The notes: generated from the sequence alone by a model not told the origin. DNA of 64,000 nt from Slackia isoflavoniconvertens (GCF_003725955.1 NZ_QIBZ01000009.1:27422-91421), one strand, 5' to 3'. Counted from the first letter of the stretch, positions 17,987-29,059 are shown. Numbers and translations are program-made.

Positions 17987-20065
17987 CTACACCTTGTCTT
18001 CGAGCTCGAGCTGCATCATGTGCACGTTTTCGCGCATATGCTTCGCCGTATGGCGGTTGATGCGGCCCGACTCGTACATTTGCTGAATATGCTCAAGCTC
18101 AATCAAGAAGCCGGCACGGCGCACTTCGGTCGCCTTGTCCTCGACGCGCGCCACAGTGCCTATGTCGCGGCCGATGCGCTTCACGCGTCTTAAATCGCGC
18201 TGCACCTGCACCATAAGCGAGCTCACATGCTCGGTGCGATAATTCGGGTCGTCAAGGCGCGCGCGCAGATTCTTCACCACGTACTCGAGCGATTCGGCCT
18301 GGAGCTGTCGCACCTCGCGCTCCTCTTCGAAGCCGTCGGAAAGCACGTTGCTGTCGAGCAGCGTTCGCGTAATGGAGCGAGAAACAAGGGCGGCGCGGCG
18401 GGCGATGATGCCGAACAGCCACAACACATCGCGGTCGCGCTGAATAAGATTTTTCGACTGGCGAATGCGGCGCAGCATGCGATAACCCACCACAGGCGAC
18501 ACGCGTTCTTCATCGATTGCGGAAAGCACGTATTCCTGCTCCCACTCCAACGCCTCAAGGCGCAGCGCCGAATCGTCGTCCTGTTCGCCCGTCCCCTGCT
18601 TAATTCGATCGATGCGATCGTTGTACTGGGCCATGACCGTTTGCGTCGCGCGGCGGTTTTCCCTCGTTTGACGCGCCGCAAGCTCCTCGATAGTCGCGCG
18701 CAGCACCTCGATCGACGCATCAGTGTCGGTAGCGTAGTTCTTCTCGCCCTGCTCATCGGGCAAGAGCGCCGGCAATGCGAAATTCGCGAGCAACAACGTC
18801 ACCAAAATAACGCCGCATGCGAGGAAGATGAGGAACTCGCGCTGCGAGAACACGCCCGGCGCGGCATTGAGCGACCACGGCAGCGTGAACATAATGGAAA
18901 GCGTAATAGCGCCCTTCGGACCCGCAAGCGCCAGGGCGAGCGATTCCTTCAGCGAATCGGGCGTGACCAAGCGAATCGAGCGCAGCACGCGGCGCACCTG
19001 CTCGGGCGTGCCGCCAGAATTTCTTTGCTCAGCCTGCGCGACCTGCTTGCGGCCGACATAGCTAATGCCCACAAACCACAACGTTCGCACGCCAATCACG
19101 ATGGCGGAAATCACCAGCACAAGGAAAAACAGTTCGCCGTTGCTTATGGCCTTTTCCTCCCACATGCCCATCATGGCGTGCGGAAGTTGGATTCCCAAAA
19201 GCACGAACACCAAACCGTTGAGCACGAACGAAAGCACGCGCCACACGCTCGATGACACGATTTTCATGCGCGCGATCGATGGGCCCAAGTCGCGATTGAA
19301 AAATGAATAGGAAAGACCGGCCGCGACAACCGCCAAAATGCCCGAGACGCCTACGTGTTCCGCCGTAAGGAACACGGCGAACGGCGTGAGTACTTCGAGC
19401 AGCACATGAAACGTGGTGTCTTCAAGCCCGAGGTCGCGCACTCGAGACACCAAGAACGCAAGCAGGGCCGCGAGCACAAGGCCGAATGCGATGCCGCCAA
19501 AGAAGCTCACCAAAAACGCGCCCGTCGCCGAGATCAGCGAGAAGGTTCCCGTAGTGAGCGCGGCGATGGAAAACTGGAACGAGACGACGCCCGATGCATC
19601 GTTAATGAGCGACTCGCCCGAAAGCAAAATCGATTGGCGACGCTTAAGGCTCACGCGCTTCGAAAGCGAAGCCACGGCCACGGCGTCGGTTGGCCCGAGC
19701 GCCGCACCAAGGGCGAAGGCGGCCGCAAGCGGAATGGTGGGCTCAAGGGCATGCAGCGTGAAGCCGATGCAAAGAATGGTAACGATCACGAGGCCCACGG
19801 CGAGCGAAAGCACCTTCGCGCGATTCGACCACAAGGCCACCTTGTCGGTATTGCGTGCCTCGTGATAGAGCAGAGGCGCGATGAAGAGCACCAAGAACAA
19901 CTCTGGGTCTACTTGGAAATTCGACGTTGTAAGGCCGGCAAACGCAAGCAGCACGCCGATGCCAATTTGGATAAGCGGGGTTGCGACGCCGCTCACGACC
20001 TGGTTGATGGCGCTCGAGACGAGAACCGCGGCACCAAGGATGAGTACGAAGGTAAAAGTGCTCAT
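17987..20065 (-). CDS. CPA1-family Na+/H+ antiporter (NhaP-like)
   Basis: An inner-membrane cation/proton exchanger. The first about 410 residues hold 12 or so hydrophobic helices with the family motifs GPTDAVAVASL and GESLINDASGVVSF, where the Asn-Asp pair lies in the ion site. A cytoplasmic C-terminal domain of about 270 residues, highly charged and helical, follows and is a likely regulatory region. The ATG at 20065 shares its A with the TAA stop of the upstream kinase gene, so the two are translationally coupled. Total 692 residues. Confidence 0.9.
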   Translation of the reverse strand: MSTFTFVLILGAAVLVSSAINQVVSGVATPLIQIGIGVLLAFAGLTTSNFQVDPELFLVLFIAPLLYHEARNTDKVALWSNRAKVLSLAVGLVIVTILCIGFTLHALEPTIPLAAAFALGAALGPTDAVAVASLSKRVSLKRRQSILLSGESLINDASGVVSFQFSIAALTTGTFSLISATGAFLVSFFGGIAFGLVLAALLAFLVSRVRDLGLEDTTFHVLLEVLTPFAVFLTAEHVGVSGILAVVAAGLSYSFFNRDLGPSIARMKIVSSSVWRVLSFVLNGLVFVLLGIQLPHAMMGMWEEKAISNGELFFLVLVISAIVIGVRTLWFVGISYVGRKQVAQAEQRNSGGTPEQVRRVLRSIRLVTPDSLKESLALALAGPKGAITLSIMFTLPWSLNAAPGVFSQREFLIFLACGVILVTLLLANFALPALLPDEQGEKNYATDTDASIEVLRATIEELAARQTRENRRATQTVMAQYNDRIDRIKQGTGEQDDDSALRLEALEWEQEYVLSAIDEERVSPVVGYRMLRRIRQSKNLIQRDRDVLWLFGIIARRAALVSRSITRTLLDSNVLSDGFEEEREVRQLQAESLEYVVKNLRARLDDPNYRTEHVSSLMVQVQRDLRRVKRIGRDIGTVARVEDKATEVRRAGFLIELEHIQQMYESGRINRHTAKHMRENVHMMQLELEDKV

Positions 20066-20997
20066 TAATGGGCGGCTCCCTTCGCAAAGTACACGTCCAA
20101 AGCCCCCGGCAAAACAGCGATATCGAATTTCGTGCCATAAATAGGCTCGCCATCGATCTGGGCCGGAGGCTCGCGATCGAATTCCAACGTAAGCGATTTC
20201 GCATCGAAGAAATCAAACGAACCCGTATGTCCCACGTGTTTTCCGTCTTTCGCGCGGGCGAACAAATATGCTGCCTTCAGCATGCCCAGCGGCGCCTTGG
20301 CAACGCAGCAATCGAGCTTGCCGTCGGTCGCATCGGCGTTCGGGCACACCCGAAAACCGCCGCCATACGTAGGGCCGATCTGCACGGCGAACAGGTGCAT
20401 CGAACCTTGTTTCGAAGTGCCGCCGTCTGCAATGGCGGTGAAATCGTAGGCATCGCGGTGGAACACGAGCTGGTTCGCACCTTCTTCGACAAACAAACGC
20501 GTACCTTCGCGACCCGTTCTGCGTCGACGTTCGTACGTTCCCAGCGCAATGGCAGCATCGAGGCCAAACGAAAGCGTCTCTGCAAAATACTCGCCATTGC
20601 ACACGCCCACATCGGCGCTTATGCGCTGCGCGGAGGAAAGCTGCGTAAGCGCTTCCTCCATAACGAACGACATGCCGAGCGTGCGGGCGTAATCATTGCC
20701 GTTGCCACACGGAATAAGCGCGAATGTGGGGCGCTTCTCGCGTGGAATTCGCATGAGACCCGCAAGCGTTTCGTGAACGACCCCGTCGCCGCCCACGGCA
20801 AGCACGCAATCGAAGTTCGATGCCTGCGCCGCAAGCGCCGTCGCATGCCCAGCTTCACGGGTGGTCTCAATCTGAATGCCCTCAAAGGGAGCCGCGGCCG
20901 AACCAGCCGCATATCTCAAAAAAGCTGCGCCGCGAGCGCCATCCCCATTTCTTGCCGCTGGATTCACAATTGCCAGCGTTTTGCCCATGCTCGTCAC
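20065..20997 (-). CDS. Diacylglycerol/lipid kinase family protein (DagK/YegS-like)
   Basis: A cytosolic lipid kinase with the DAGK catalytic domain: LAIVNPAARNG at the N-terminus, the nucleotide-binding VLAVGGDGVVHETLAGL and IPCGNGNDYARTLG. It probably phosphorylates diacylglycerol or a related lipid. A GTG at 20997 lies 7 nt after GGGGAGG and is preferred over the ATG at 20988, giving 310 residues; sequence upstream to 21186 is not conserved. It overlaps the antiporter start by one base. Confidence 0.85.
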   Translation of the reverse strand: MTSMGKTLAIVNPAARNGDGARGAAFLRYAAGSAAAPFEGIQIETTREAGHATALAAQASNFDCVLAVGGDGVVHETLAGLMRIPREKRPTFALIPCGNGNDYARTLGMSFVMEEALTQLSSAQRISADVGVCNGEYFAETLSFGLDAAIALGTYERRRRTGREGTRLFVEEGANQLVFHRDAYDFTAIADGGTSKQGSMHLFAVQIGPTYGGGFRVCPNADATDGKLDCCVAKAPLGMLKAAYLFARAKDGKHVGHTGSFDFFDAKSLTLEFDREPPAQIDGEPIYGTKFDIAVLPGALDVYFAKGAAH

Positions 20998-21152
20998 GTG
21001 CGCACCTCCCCGAATCGCCGCACATGCGGCGAAATATCTTCCGGTGGCATTATACAAAGGAATGGAGATGTCCCGTCGACCAAAAGCACGTCGAAACATA
21101 AGAGCAACCGCACAGCGCGCGGCACCTTCGGTAGGCGCGAGGGATGGAAACT

Positions 21153-21180
21153 CAAAAAAGAAAAGCCGCCCGAAGGCGGC
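21153..21180 (-). terminator. Terminator after the 82-residue gene
   Basis: On the minus strand GCCGCC-TTCG-GGCGGC is followed by TTTTCTTTTTT. Confidence 0.85.
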
Positions 21181-21204
21181 ATGCATACGAACCGAAGGCG
21201 TTTT

Positions 21205-21453
21205 CTATCGCCCGTTAGACGGAAGATTCAGCGCAACGTTCACAGGAGGCTCGGCCATTTCCCAATTAGCGAGAAACGCATCGGCGTTGTCGTAGGGACG
21301 AGTGCAGCGCGACTCGCCATCGGTGATTTCAACCCAAAAGCCCTCGCGCCCGTATTTGCGCTCGAGCGGGTCGATTTTATATACGTGACCCGGCTCGAGG
21401 CTCAAGCCCGTGACAAGCGCGCGTTTACCGCAGTACCTCATCATGTCGCTCAT
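21205..21453 (-). CDS. Small conserved-looking protein, unknown function
   Basis: An 82-residue soluble protein starting MSDMMRYCGKRALVTG, mixed charge, with aromatic residues spaced as in a small beta domain (GHVYKIDPLE, GFWVEITDGES). A good ribosome site (GGGAGGCGG) precedes the ATG and a terminator follows, which supports a real gene. I do not recognise the family. Confidence 0.65.
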   Translation of the reverse strand: MSDMMRYCGKRALVTGLSLEPGHVYKIDPLERKYGREGFWVEITDGESRCTRPYDNADAFLANWEMAEPPVNVALNLPSNGR

Positions 21454-21620
21454 GCCTAAAACCGCCTCCCTCTATTCAAACCGCACACGCGGTTTCGAAA
21501 TTGACTCGAAAACTAAGCGTCTATGATAGCGACTGCCGGCACAAGGCGAAAGGGGGGAACGCCGATATTTAGCAGAGGGCCATCATTATTCAAGAGTTTT
21601 TTACACTCCCGAAATAAATG

Positions 21621-21650
21621 AAAAGACCAGGCGCTTGACCTGGTCTTTAA
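21621..21650. terminator. Terminator downstream of the tRNA-Lys genes
   Basis: AAAGACCAGG pairs with CCTGGTCTTT around a 7-nt loop. Confidence 0.8.
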
Positions 21651-21657
21651 ACTTCAG

Positions 21658-21733
21658 TGGTGGATCGTCGGGGACTCGAACCCCGGACCTTGGGATTAAG
21701 AGTCCCCTGCTCTACCAACTAAGCTAACGATCC
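21658..21733 (-). tRNA. tRNA-Lys (anticodon CTT), copy 1
   Basis: Acceptor GGATCGT/ACGATCC, encoded CCA, anticodon loop CTCTTAA. Identical to the copy at 21828-21903. Confidence 0.95.
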
Positions 21734-21827
21734 AGAAAAGAAAGCATATGTAAAGGTTCGCGCGTTTAAACGCAATGTCATCTACGGCTTAGCTTTCATT
21801 CAGCTGCAGCGACACCGAAAGTGCAAG

Positions 21828-21903
21828 TGGTGGATCGTCGGGGACTCGAACCCCGGACCTTGGGATTAAGAGTCCCCTGCTCTACCAACTAAGCTAACGA
21901 TCC
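21828..21903 (-). tRNA. tRNA-Lys (anticodon CTT), copy 2
   Basis: Same sequence as the copy at 21658. The flank upstream of the gene (AGAAAAGAAAGCATATG and onward for about 30 bp) is also duplicated, so this is a tandem duplication of about 105 bp with a unique spacer. Confidence 0.95.
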
Positions 21904-21992
21904 AGAAAAGAAAGCATATGTAAAGGTTCGCGGTTTCCCGCAACCATTGTGAACATAGCTTTCATAGCTCACAATGCCTTGTGTTGAAAAAC

Positions 21993-22070
21993 TGGGGTGG
22001 GTGATCGGATTCGAACCGACGACCTCAAGAGCCACAATCTTGCGCCCTAACCAACTAGGCCACACCCACC
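21993..22070 (-). tRNA. tRNA-His (anticodon GTG)
   Basis: The acceptor has the extra G-1 opposite C73 typical of tRNA-His, then an encoded CCA. Anticodon loop TTGTGGC. Confidence 0.93.
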
Positions 22071-22227
22071 ATGTTTCTCATGCCGTTTGAGTGATGCCCA
22101 AGCGGCAAGCGAATACTATACAGATGTCCCCACCACAACGCAACCCCTTTCTTTAAAATTTTTTCGAGAGAATCGAAACTGCAGGTCAGGGCATCGAATT
22201 CTTTAAGAAGAGGAATGAGACAAATGA

Positions 22228-22253
22228 AAAGGCCCGTTCAAAGAACGGGCTTT
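22228..22253 (-). terminator. Terminator after tRNA-Arg
   Basis: On the minus strand GCCCGTTC-TTTG-AACGGGC is followed by CTTTTC. Confidence 0.75.
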
Positions 22254-22262
22254 GCTTTTACA

Positions 22263-22338
22263 TGGTGCCCCCGGCGGGAATCGAACCCACAACCATCGGA
22301 TTAGAAGTCCGGTGCTCTATCCGTTGAGCCACGGGGGC
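22263..22338 (-). tRNA. tRNA-Arg (anticodon TCT)
   Basis: Acceptor GCCCCCG pairs with CGGGGGC, discriminator A, encoded CCA, anticodon loop CTTCTAA. It lies about 50 bp after rsfS. Confidence 0.95.
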
Positions 22339-22388
22339 TTGTGCAGCGTTTCATTATATACGAAGCTGCAGCAATATTGGTTTGTTAA

Positions 22389-22781
22389 TTATTCGGCATC
22401 TTCGCTTTTCGGCTCATCGGGTTCGAAGTCAATCGTGGGAGCATCGTTCCACACCTCTTCGAGACGATAGTAGTCGCGGCCTTCGGGCTGGAAGCAGTGC
22501 ACCACAAAATCGCCGAAGTCGAGCAGGGCCCAGAAACCTTCATCGGCGCCCTCGACGCCAAACGGCTTCACGCCAGCCTCTTTAACCTCGGCCTCTTCAA
22601 TGGCATCGAGCACAGCGGCAACCTGGCGGTTGTTCTGCGCGGTCACGATAACGAAGAAATCGGTCACGCTCACGAGCTCGCGAACGTCCTGAATCACGAT
22701 GTCGGTAGCCTTCTTGGAATCGGCCGCCTTCGCAGCGATCATCACTTTCTCAAGGGCGGTAAGTCCTTTGTCTTTTGCCAT
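22389..22781 (-). CDS. rsfS: Ribosomal silencing factor RsfS
   Basis: Binds protein L14 (uL14) and keeps ribosomal subunits apart during starvation. The DUF143/Iojap domain is clear: DIVIQDVRELVSVTDFFVIVTAQNNRQVAAVLDAIEE and FVVHCFQPEGRDYYRLEEVW. Length is 130 residues including a short acidic tail. It is the last protein gene of the obg-proBA-nadD-yqeK run, a common arrangement. Confidence 0.93.
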   Translation of the reverse strand: MAKDKGLTALEKVMIAAKAADSKKATDIVIQDVRELVSVTDFFVIVTAQNNRQVAAVLDAIEEAEVKEAGVKPFGVEGADEGFWALLDFGDFVVHCFQPEGRDYYRLEEVWNDAPTIDFEPDEPKSEDAE

Positions 22782-22823
22782 TCGGCATATCCTTTCTTAG
22801 CTTTTGGGCAGGCGCCCAACGGT

Positions 22824-23756
22824 TTACTGAATGGGAATAATGCGCGCGCCATTCGGCGTGCACTCAACCTTGGATTTCTCAGGCTGCTTGGCTCGCGCCT
22901 CGGCGGCTTCGGCCTGCATTTTCGCTCGCTTCTCTTCACGCACGCGTTCGCGCTCTTCGGCAGCCTTGCGGGCAAGCGCCATTTGTTGTTCGGCCTCGCG
23001 CGCCAGCTGCTCGCGACGAGCGATTTCGACAGCAAGCAATTGCGCTTCCGAGGCTTCATCCCCAGCCGGCGCATCGCACGCGGCACGTTCAGCCTCAAGG
23101 CGTTCTTTGCGCTCAACGACCAGGGAATTGTACACGTCAAGCGACGGCGGCGCCACTACCATGTCGGCAGAAAGCAGATACATGAAGTTAGCCTTGTAGG
23201 TGCGATAGAACAATTCTTCCAGACACACCTCGCCCACCGCGGCGCGCAACCCCTCGATATCGGGGAAATCGCGGCCCGGCTCAATGATGTCAGCAACGAA
23301 CACCACCATGTCCAAATCGGACATCCCAACCGCACCGCACGTGTGTCGGCCAATCGCCTGCAGCACAGCATCAGAAAGCTCGGGGAATTCGTCGCGCAGC
23401 GTTGCCGCAGCCGTCCACGAATGCAGCACGCCCGTCGCATGCTCGCGCACTTCCTTACCTGCGAGTTTGAGCTTTTTCGCCTTGCGCTTGAGTTCGTCGC
23501 CCGTTAGCGACTTATCCCAATCGTGCAGAAGGCCCGCAACTGCCGCCTCGCTCTGATTCACGCCATAGATGCGGGCCAGTTGTTCGGCGGTTTGGGAAAC
23601 GCCGAGCGAATGGCGGTAACGCGACGCTTTCACGCGCGCCTGCAGCGCCTGGCGCATTTCGTCGAAACGGTCAGGAGAAATCGCGGCAACCTGCTCGCAG
23701 CGCTCCTGGCGCTTCTTCAGCTTCTTTTCTTTTTTCTTCGATTTGGCCTTGGCCAT
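22824..23756 (-). CDS. HD-domain hydrolase, YqeK-like (Ap4A hydrolase) with charged C-terminal extension
   Basis: The central HD domain has YRHSLGVSQTAEQLARIYG, LLHDWDK and HTCGAVGMSDLDMVVFVADIIEPGRD, matching the YqeK family that cleaves diadenosine tetraphosphate symmetrically. It has a basic N-terminal stretch (KSKKKEKKLKKRQE) and a long C-terminal Ala/Glu/Arg-rich coiled coil of about 100 residues not present in ordinary YqeK (about 190 residues). Context between nadD and rsfS supports the call. ATG at 23756 follows AAGGGG; an ATG at 23774 is an alternative. Confidence 0.82.
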   Translation of the reverse strand: MAKAKSKKKEKKLKKRQERCEQVAAISPDRFDEMRQALQARVKASRYRHSLGVSQTAEQLARIYGVNQSEAAVAGLLHDWDKSLTGDELKRKAKKLKLAGKEVREHATGVLHSWTAAATLRDEFPELSDAVLQAIGRHTCGAVGMSDLDMVVFVADIIEPGRDFPDIEGLRAAVGEVCLEELFYRTYKANFMYLLSADMVVAPPSLDVYNSLVVERKERLEAERAACDAPAGDEASEAQLLAVEIARREQLAREAEQQMALARKAAEERERVREEKRAKMQAEAAEARAKQPEKSKVECTPNGARIIPIQ

Positions 23757-23786
23757 ATCAATCGCCCCTTGCATACGTCCAGCGAT

Positions 23787-24503
23787 TCAGCGCTGGTAGA
23801 GCCCGTGTGACTCGATATAGTCTGCCACAACCGCTGGCACCTCATCGCGAATGGAGCGCCCCTGACGCACTTTTTCCCTTAAATCGGTAGAAGATACATC
23901 CATCTGAGGCATCGCTACCTGCAATATCTCGCGCGCATCAATGATTTGAGCAAGGCGGGAAAGGTCACGCCCGTCAAGCGACACGTCGTCACGCTGCGAC
24001 ACCACGGCGAACCTCGCAAGGCCGCCAAGCTCGCTCGCCTCGCGCCACTCCCCTAAACGAGCCGCAGCGTCGGCTCCCATAAGGAAGCACAGCTCGACGT
24101 GTGCGGGAAGAAACCGACGCAGCTCGCGCAACGTATCGACCGTATAGGTTTCCCCCACGCGATCGATTTCCCTGCGGCTTGCAGCAAAGCGCACGTCACC
24201 CTCAATAGCGGCCTGGACCATGGCAAAGCGGTCTTCCGCAGGCGTCAAGGCGCGCCCATGCTTCATCCACGGGTCGCCCGCAACCACAAACAGCACGCCC
24301 GAAAGGCCGAGCGATTCGCATGCGCGACGAGCGATTTCGAGGTGGCCATTATGAATGGGGTCGAACGTGCCTCCCATAACGCCCAAACGGCACGGACGTC
24401 CATCGGCGCCCAGCTTCGCAAGGAACTGGCCTTCGCTCGATTGTTCGACAGAACCGCAGCCGGCACTCAAAAAATCGCTCACATTCAAGCTGTCATTCGT
24501 CAC
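23787..24503 (-). CDS. nadD: Nicotinate-nucleotide adenylyltransferase
   Basis: Converts nicotinate mononucleotide plus ATP to deamido-NAD. The nucleotidyl-transferase motif GGTFDPIHNGHLEIA and the C-terminal SSTDLREKVRQG match NadD. A GTG at 24503, one base after the proA stop and 5 nt after AGG, gives 238 residues with about 40 non-conserved residues before the domain; an ATG inside GVMGGTFD would give a near-minimal domain. The gene is translationally linked to proA. Confidence 0.88.
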   Translation of the reverse strand: MTNDSLNVSDFLSAGCGSVEQSSEGQFLAKLGADGRPCRLGVMGGTFDPIHNGHLEIARRACESLGLSGVLFVVAGDPWMKHGRALTPAEDRFAMVQAAIEGDVRFAASRREIDRVGETYTVDTLRELRRFLPAHVELCFLMGADAAARLGEWREASELGGLARFAVVSQRDDVSLDGRDLSRLAQIIDAREILQVAMPQMDVSSTDLREKVRQGRSIRDEVPAVVADYIESHGLYQR

Positions 24504-24504
24504 G

Positions 24505-25803
24505 CTAGCCTCGCACCTGGCCCGACCCACGGAGTTGGTATTTGTACGTGGTAAGCGCTTCGAGCGCGAAGGGGCCGCGCACGTGCAGCTTCTGCGTGGA
24601 GATGCCGATTTCAGCACCAAGCCCGAAGCAGCCGCCATCGGTGAAACGGGTCGAAGCGTTTGCATACACCGCAGCGGCATCGACGCCCGCGAGAAATTCC
24701 TCGATTGCATCGGCGCCCGCCTGCGTCGTATCGCCGGCCACGATGCACTCGGAATGCCTGGTGCCGTAACGATTGATATGCGCAATCGCCCCTTCAACGC
24801 CAGAAACCGTCTTCACGCTTATCTCGAGCGCAAGGTATTCACGACCCCAATCGTCATCGGTCGCATCAACGAACCTCGAAAGCACGGCATCCCCTGCCAA
24901 ATCGGCAGCGTGCCGAGCCGCCGCATCGCCATGGATAGTCACGCCCGCTTCGACAAGCGCGCGCAACGCCTTCGGCAGGAAATCGGCAGCGATGGATTCA
25001 TCGACGAGAAGCGATTCGCATGCATTGCACACGCCCACGCGCTGCGTTTTCGCATTAAGCAGAATGGTGATGGCGCGATTGAAATCGGCCGTTTCGTGCA
25101 CATAGGTATGGCAATTGCCCGTGCCCGTCTCGATGACGGGCACTTTCGAACATTCGATGCAGTGGCGAATAAGGCCGGCTCCGCCGCGAGGAATGAGCAC
25201 GTCGACAATGCCGTGAAGCCGCATGAGGGCATCGGTCGCCGCGCGATCGGCGGTATCGACGAAGGAAACGCAATCGGCGGGAAGGCCCGCGGAAACGACC
25301 GCTTCGCGCAGCGCGGAAACGATTGCCGCGTTGGAATGGAGGGCCTGCGAGCCGCCGCGCAACACGCACGCATTGCCCGACTTCAGGCAAATGCCCGCAG
25401 CGTCGGCCGTGACGTTCGGGCGCGCCTCATACACCATGGCGACAACGCCCAGCGGTACGCTCACGCGCGTAAGCTCGATGCCGCCTTCGATTTCGCGGCG
25501 CTCGAGCACGCGGCCCAACGGGTCAGGCAGGCCAGCGAGCGATTCAAGGGCATCGGCCATGGCATTGACGCGGCCTTCATCTAAAGAAAGCCTATCGAGC
25601 AAGCCAGACGACATGCCGGCAGCTTTGCCAGCTTCCATATCGACCTTGTTGCCCGCGAGAATGTCGGCCATATTGCCCCGAAGCGAAGCTGACATGGCGA
25701 AAAGCGCCTGGTTGCGAACCTTTTCTGAAGCGCGCCCCACCGCATGCGAAGCCGCTTGCGCGCGAAGCGCAATATCACGAACCGACTCTTCGATTGAGGT
25801 CAT
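24505..25803 (-). CDS. proA: Gamma-glutamyl phosphate reductase
   Basis: NADPH-dependent second step of proline synthesis. An aldehyde-dehydrogenase fold with GVVAMVYEARPNVTADAAG, LIPRGGAGLI and the catalytic cysteine region ETGTGNCHTYV. Length is 432 residues from the ATG at 25803 (GGAG 6 nt upstream; an adjacent ATG at 25806 is possible). The order proB-proA-nadD is tight; about 200 nt separate proA from proB. Confidence 0.93.
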   Translation of the reverse strand: MTSIEESVRDIALRAQAASHAVGRASEKVRNQALFAMSASLRGNMADILAGNKVDMEAGKAAGMSSGLLDRLSLDEGRVNAMADALESLAGLPDPLGRVLERREIEGGIELTRVSVPLGVVAMVYEARPNVTADAAGICLKSGNACVLRGGSQALHSNAAIVSALREAVVSAGLPADCVSFVDTADRAATDALMRLHGIVDVLIPRGGAGLIRHCIECSKVPVIETGTGNCHTYVHETADFNRAITILLNAKTQRVGVCNACESLLVDESIAADFLPKALRALVEAGVTIHGDAAARHAADLAGDAVLSRFVDATDDDWGREYLALEISVKTVSGVEGAIAHINRYGTRHSECIVAGDTTQAGADAIEEFLAGVDAAAVYANASTRFTDGGCFGLGAEIGISTQKLHVRGPFALEALTTYKYQLRGSGQVRG

Positions 25804-26005
25804 CATTGTCTCCAATCGCACAACCTGAGCGGACTGGGCTCGACATGCGCTTCCGCTTCGGGCAGTCCTGCTCGCGGCGAAGGCGCCACTGGCGCCTTCT
25901 GCTCGTGCGGAATCTATCGGAATTGCACGCCAAGCCCAGTCCGCAGCAACGTTATTCAGAAAACACCTGGCAGCCGCATTCCCCATACAAGGCGGCCTTG
26001 ATTGC

Positions 26006-27109
26006 CTACTCGAACAAGATTAGCTCATCGCGATGCACAGCGATGTCGGCCTTCCCCGAACGCATCGATTCGGCCGAGCAGCGCGCAAGGCCGCGCGCAA
26101 TCACGAAACCGGCCTCATCAACCACATCGACCACATCTTCCGCTTCGAACTCGCCTTCAACGTTCTTCACACCCACAGCAAGCAGCGAAGCACCGTCTTC
26201 GACGATAGCGCGAGCAGCACCCGCATCGACAAGCAGCGTGCCTTTCACCGAATCGCCAAGAGCTATCCAAAGCTTGCGCGGCGTGATTTCATGCGGAACA
26301 TCGGCGCCCGTGAACAGCGTGCCAATTGGGTCGTCGGCAAGCGAGCGCACCACGGCGTCTTCGGCGCGGCCGCTGCAAATGACGAGCGGAATGCCCGCCG
26401 CGCCAAGCACACGCGCGCTCGTAAGCTTGGTGATCATGCCGCCCGAGCCAACAGCGCTGCCAGCGCCCGACGCGCCGGCAAGAATTTCGGGCGTAATGCG
26501 GTCGACGCGCTTGATGAGCCGAGCCGACGGGTCGGTTTTGGGGTTCGACGTATACAGGCCATCGATGTCGCTCAGAATAACGACGCGGTCGGCGTTCGCA
26601 AGGCACGCGACAAGCGCCGCAAGCGTGTCGTTGTCGCCGAACTTAATCTGCTCGACCGATACCGTGTCATTTTCGTTCACGATAGGCACGGCATTCAATT
26701 CCACGAGGCGGCGGAACGTGTCGCGCGCATGCAGGTACGCATTTCGATCGGCGGTATCGCGACGCGTGAGCAGCACGAGCGACGTGAGCATGCCATACGG
26801 AGAAAATACCTGGTCATAAGCCGCAAGAAGCGCGCGTTGCCCAACGCTTGCCGCAGCCTGCACGGTGGGCATGTCATCGGGGCGGCGCAGCGGCAAGCCC
26901 AGCGCTTCAAGGCCGCACGGGATGGCGCCAGAGCTTACGATAATCACACGCCAACCCTCGCGGCGAACGCGCGCCACCTGATGCGCCAAATCGGCGAGAT
27001 AAGCGCGGTCGCACTTTCCCTCGTCGTCGGTCAGCGTGTTCGAGCCGATTTTAATAACGGCAGTCTTGTACGCCTTCGCGTTTGCGGAAGTTTCTGCAGC
27101 CATTCCCAT
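26006..27109 (-). CDS. proB: Glutamate 5-kinase
   Basis: First enzyme of proline synthesis, phosphorylating glutamate. The amino-acid kinase domain has VIKIGSNTLTDDEGK, IVSSGAIPCGLEALG and NENDTVSVEQIKFGDNDTLAA; a C-terminal PUA domain (DAGAARAIVEDGASLLAVGV) completes the 367-residue form usually feedback-inhibited by proline. The start is ambiguous among GTG 27112, ATG 27109 and ATG 27103. It follows obg by about 15 nt. Confidence 0.93.
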   Translation of the reverse strand: MGMAAETSANAKAYKTAVIKIGSNTLTDDEGKCDRAYLADLAHQVARVRREGWRVIIVSSGAIPCGLEALGLPLRRPDDMPTVQAAASVGQRALLAAYDQVFSPYGMLTSLVLLTRRDTADRNAYLHARDTFRRLVELNAVPIVNENDTVSVEQIKFGDNDTLAALVACLANADRVVILSDIDGLYTSNPKTDPSARLIKRVDRITPEILAGASGAGSAVGSGGMITKLTSARVLGAAGIPLVICSGRAEDAVVRSLADDPIGTLFTGADVPHEITPRKLWIALGDSVKGTLLVDAGAARAIVEDGASLLAVGVKNVEGEFEAEDVVDVVDEAGFVIARGLARCSAESMRSGKADIAVHRDELILFE

Positions 27110-27124
27110 CACGCCTTCACTATG

Positions 27125-28579
<1,455 letters not shown>

Positions 28580-28708
28580 CTATGTCGCGCCGCATGGGAC
28601 GCCCAATGAATTGAGGCTTTTGCGGTGCGCTTCCTTGCAAGAAAATAACGTGTTCTCGAATTATACGCATGTACCTGCACCAATACGGCGCACACACCTC
28701 AAATACGG

Positions 28709-28740
28709 AAAAAGCCCGCCGCAAAAGCGACGAGCTTTTT
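28709..28740. terminator. Bidirectional terminator between rpmA and obg
   Basis: AAAAAGCCCGCCGC pairs with GCGACGAGCTTTTT with a 4-nt loop and A/T tracts on both sides. Confidence 0.8.
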
Positions 28741-28774
28741 CCTCCCCTTATGAAACCCCTCTGGTTGCGTGAGG

Positions 28775-29059
28775 CTATTCAGCGCTCTCGGTGGTCAGAG
28801 GACGAACATGCACAAAGCGGCGATAACCCTTGTTGCGGCGGGTGCTCTTCGTGAATTCCACGGTGCCCTCGCACAGTGCGAACAGGGTGTCGTCTTTGCC
28901 ACGGCCGACGTTCTCGCCGGGATGGAAGTGGGTACCACGCTGGCGAACGATGATGTTGCCGGTGACGACGTGCTCGCCACCAAAGCGCTTCACGCCAAGT
29001 CGCTGGGAATGAGAGTCGCGGCCGTTACGGGTGGAGCCAAGACCTTTTTTATGAGCCAT
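28775..29059 (-). CDS. rpmA: 50S ribosomal protein L27 (bL27)
   Basis: Starts [19 protein letters not shown], the conserved N-terminus that reaches the peptidyl transferase centre, then [19 protein letters not shown]. 94 residues. There is no Firmicutes-type N-terminal cleavage extension. Co-transcribed with rplU 27 nt upstream. Confidence 0.97.
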   Translation of the reverse strand: MAHKKGLGSTRNGRDSHSQRLGVKRFGGEHVVTGNIIVRQRGTHFHPGENVGRGKDDTLFALCEGTVEFTKSTRRNKGYRRFVHVRPLTTESAE

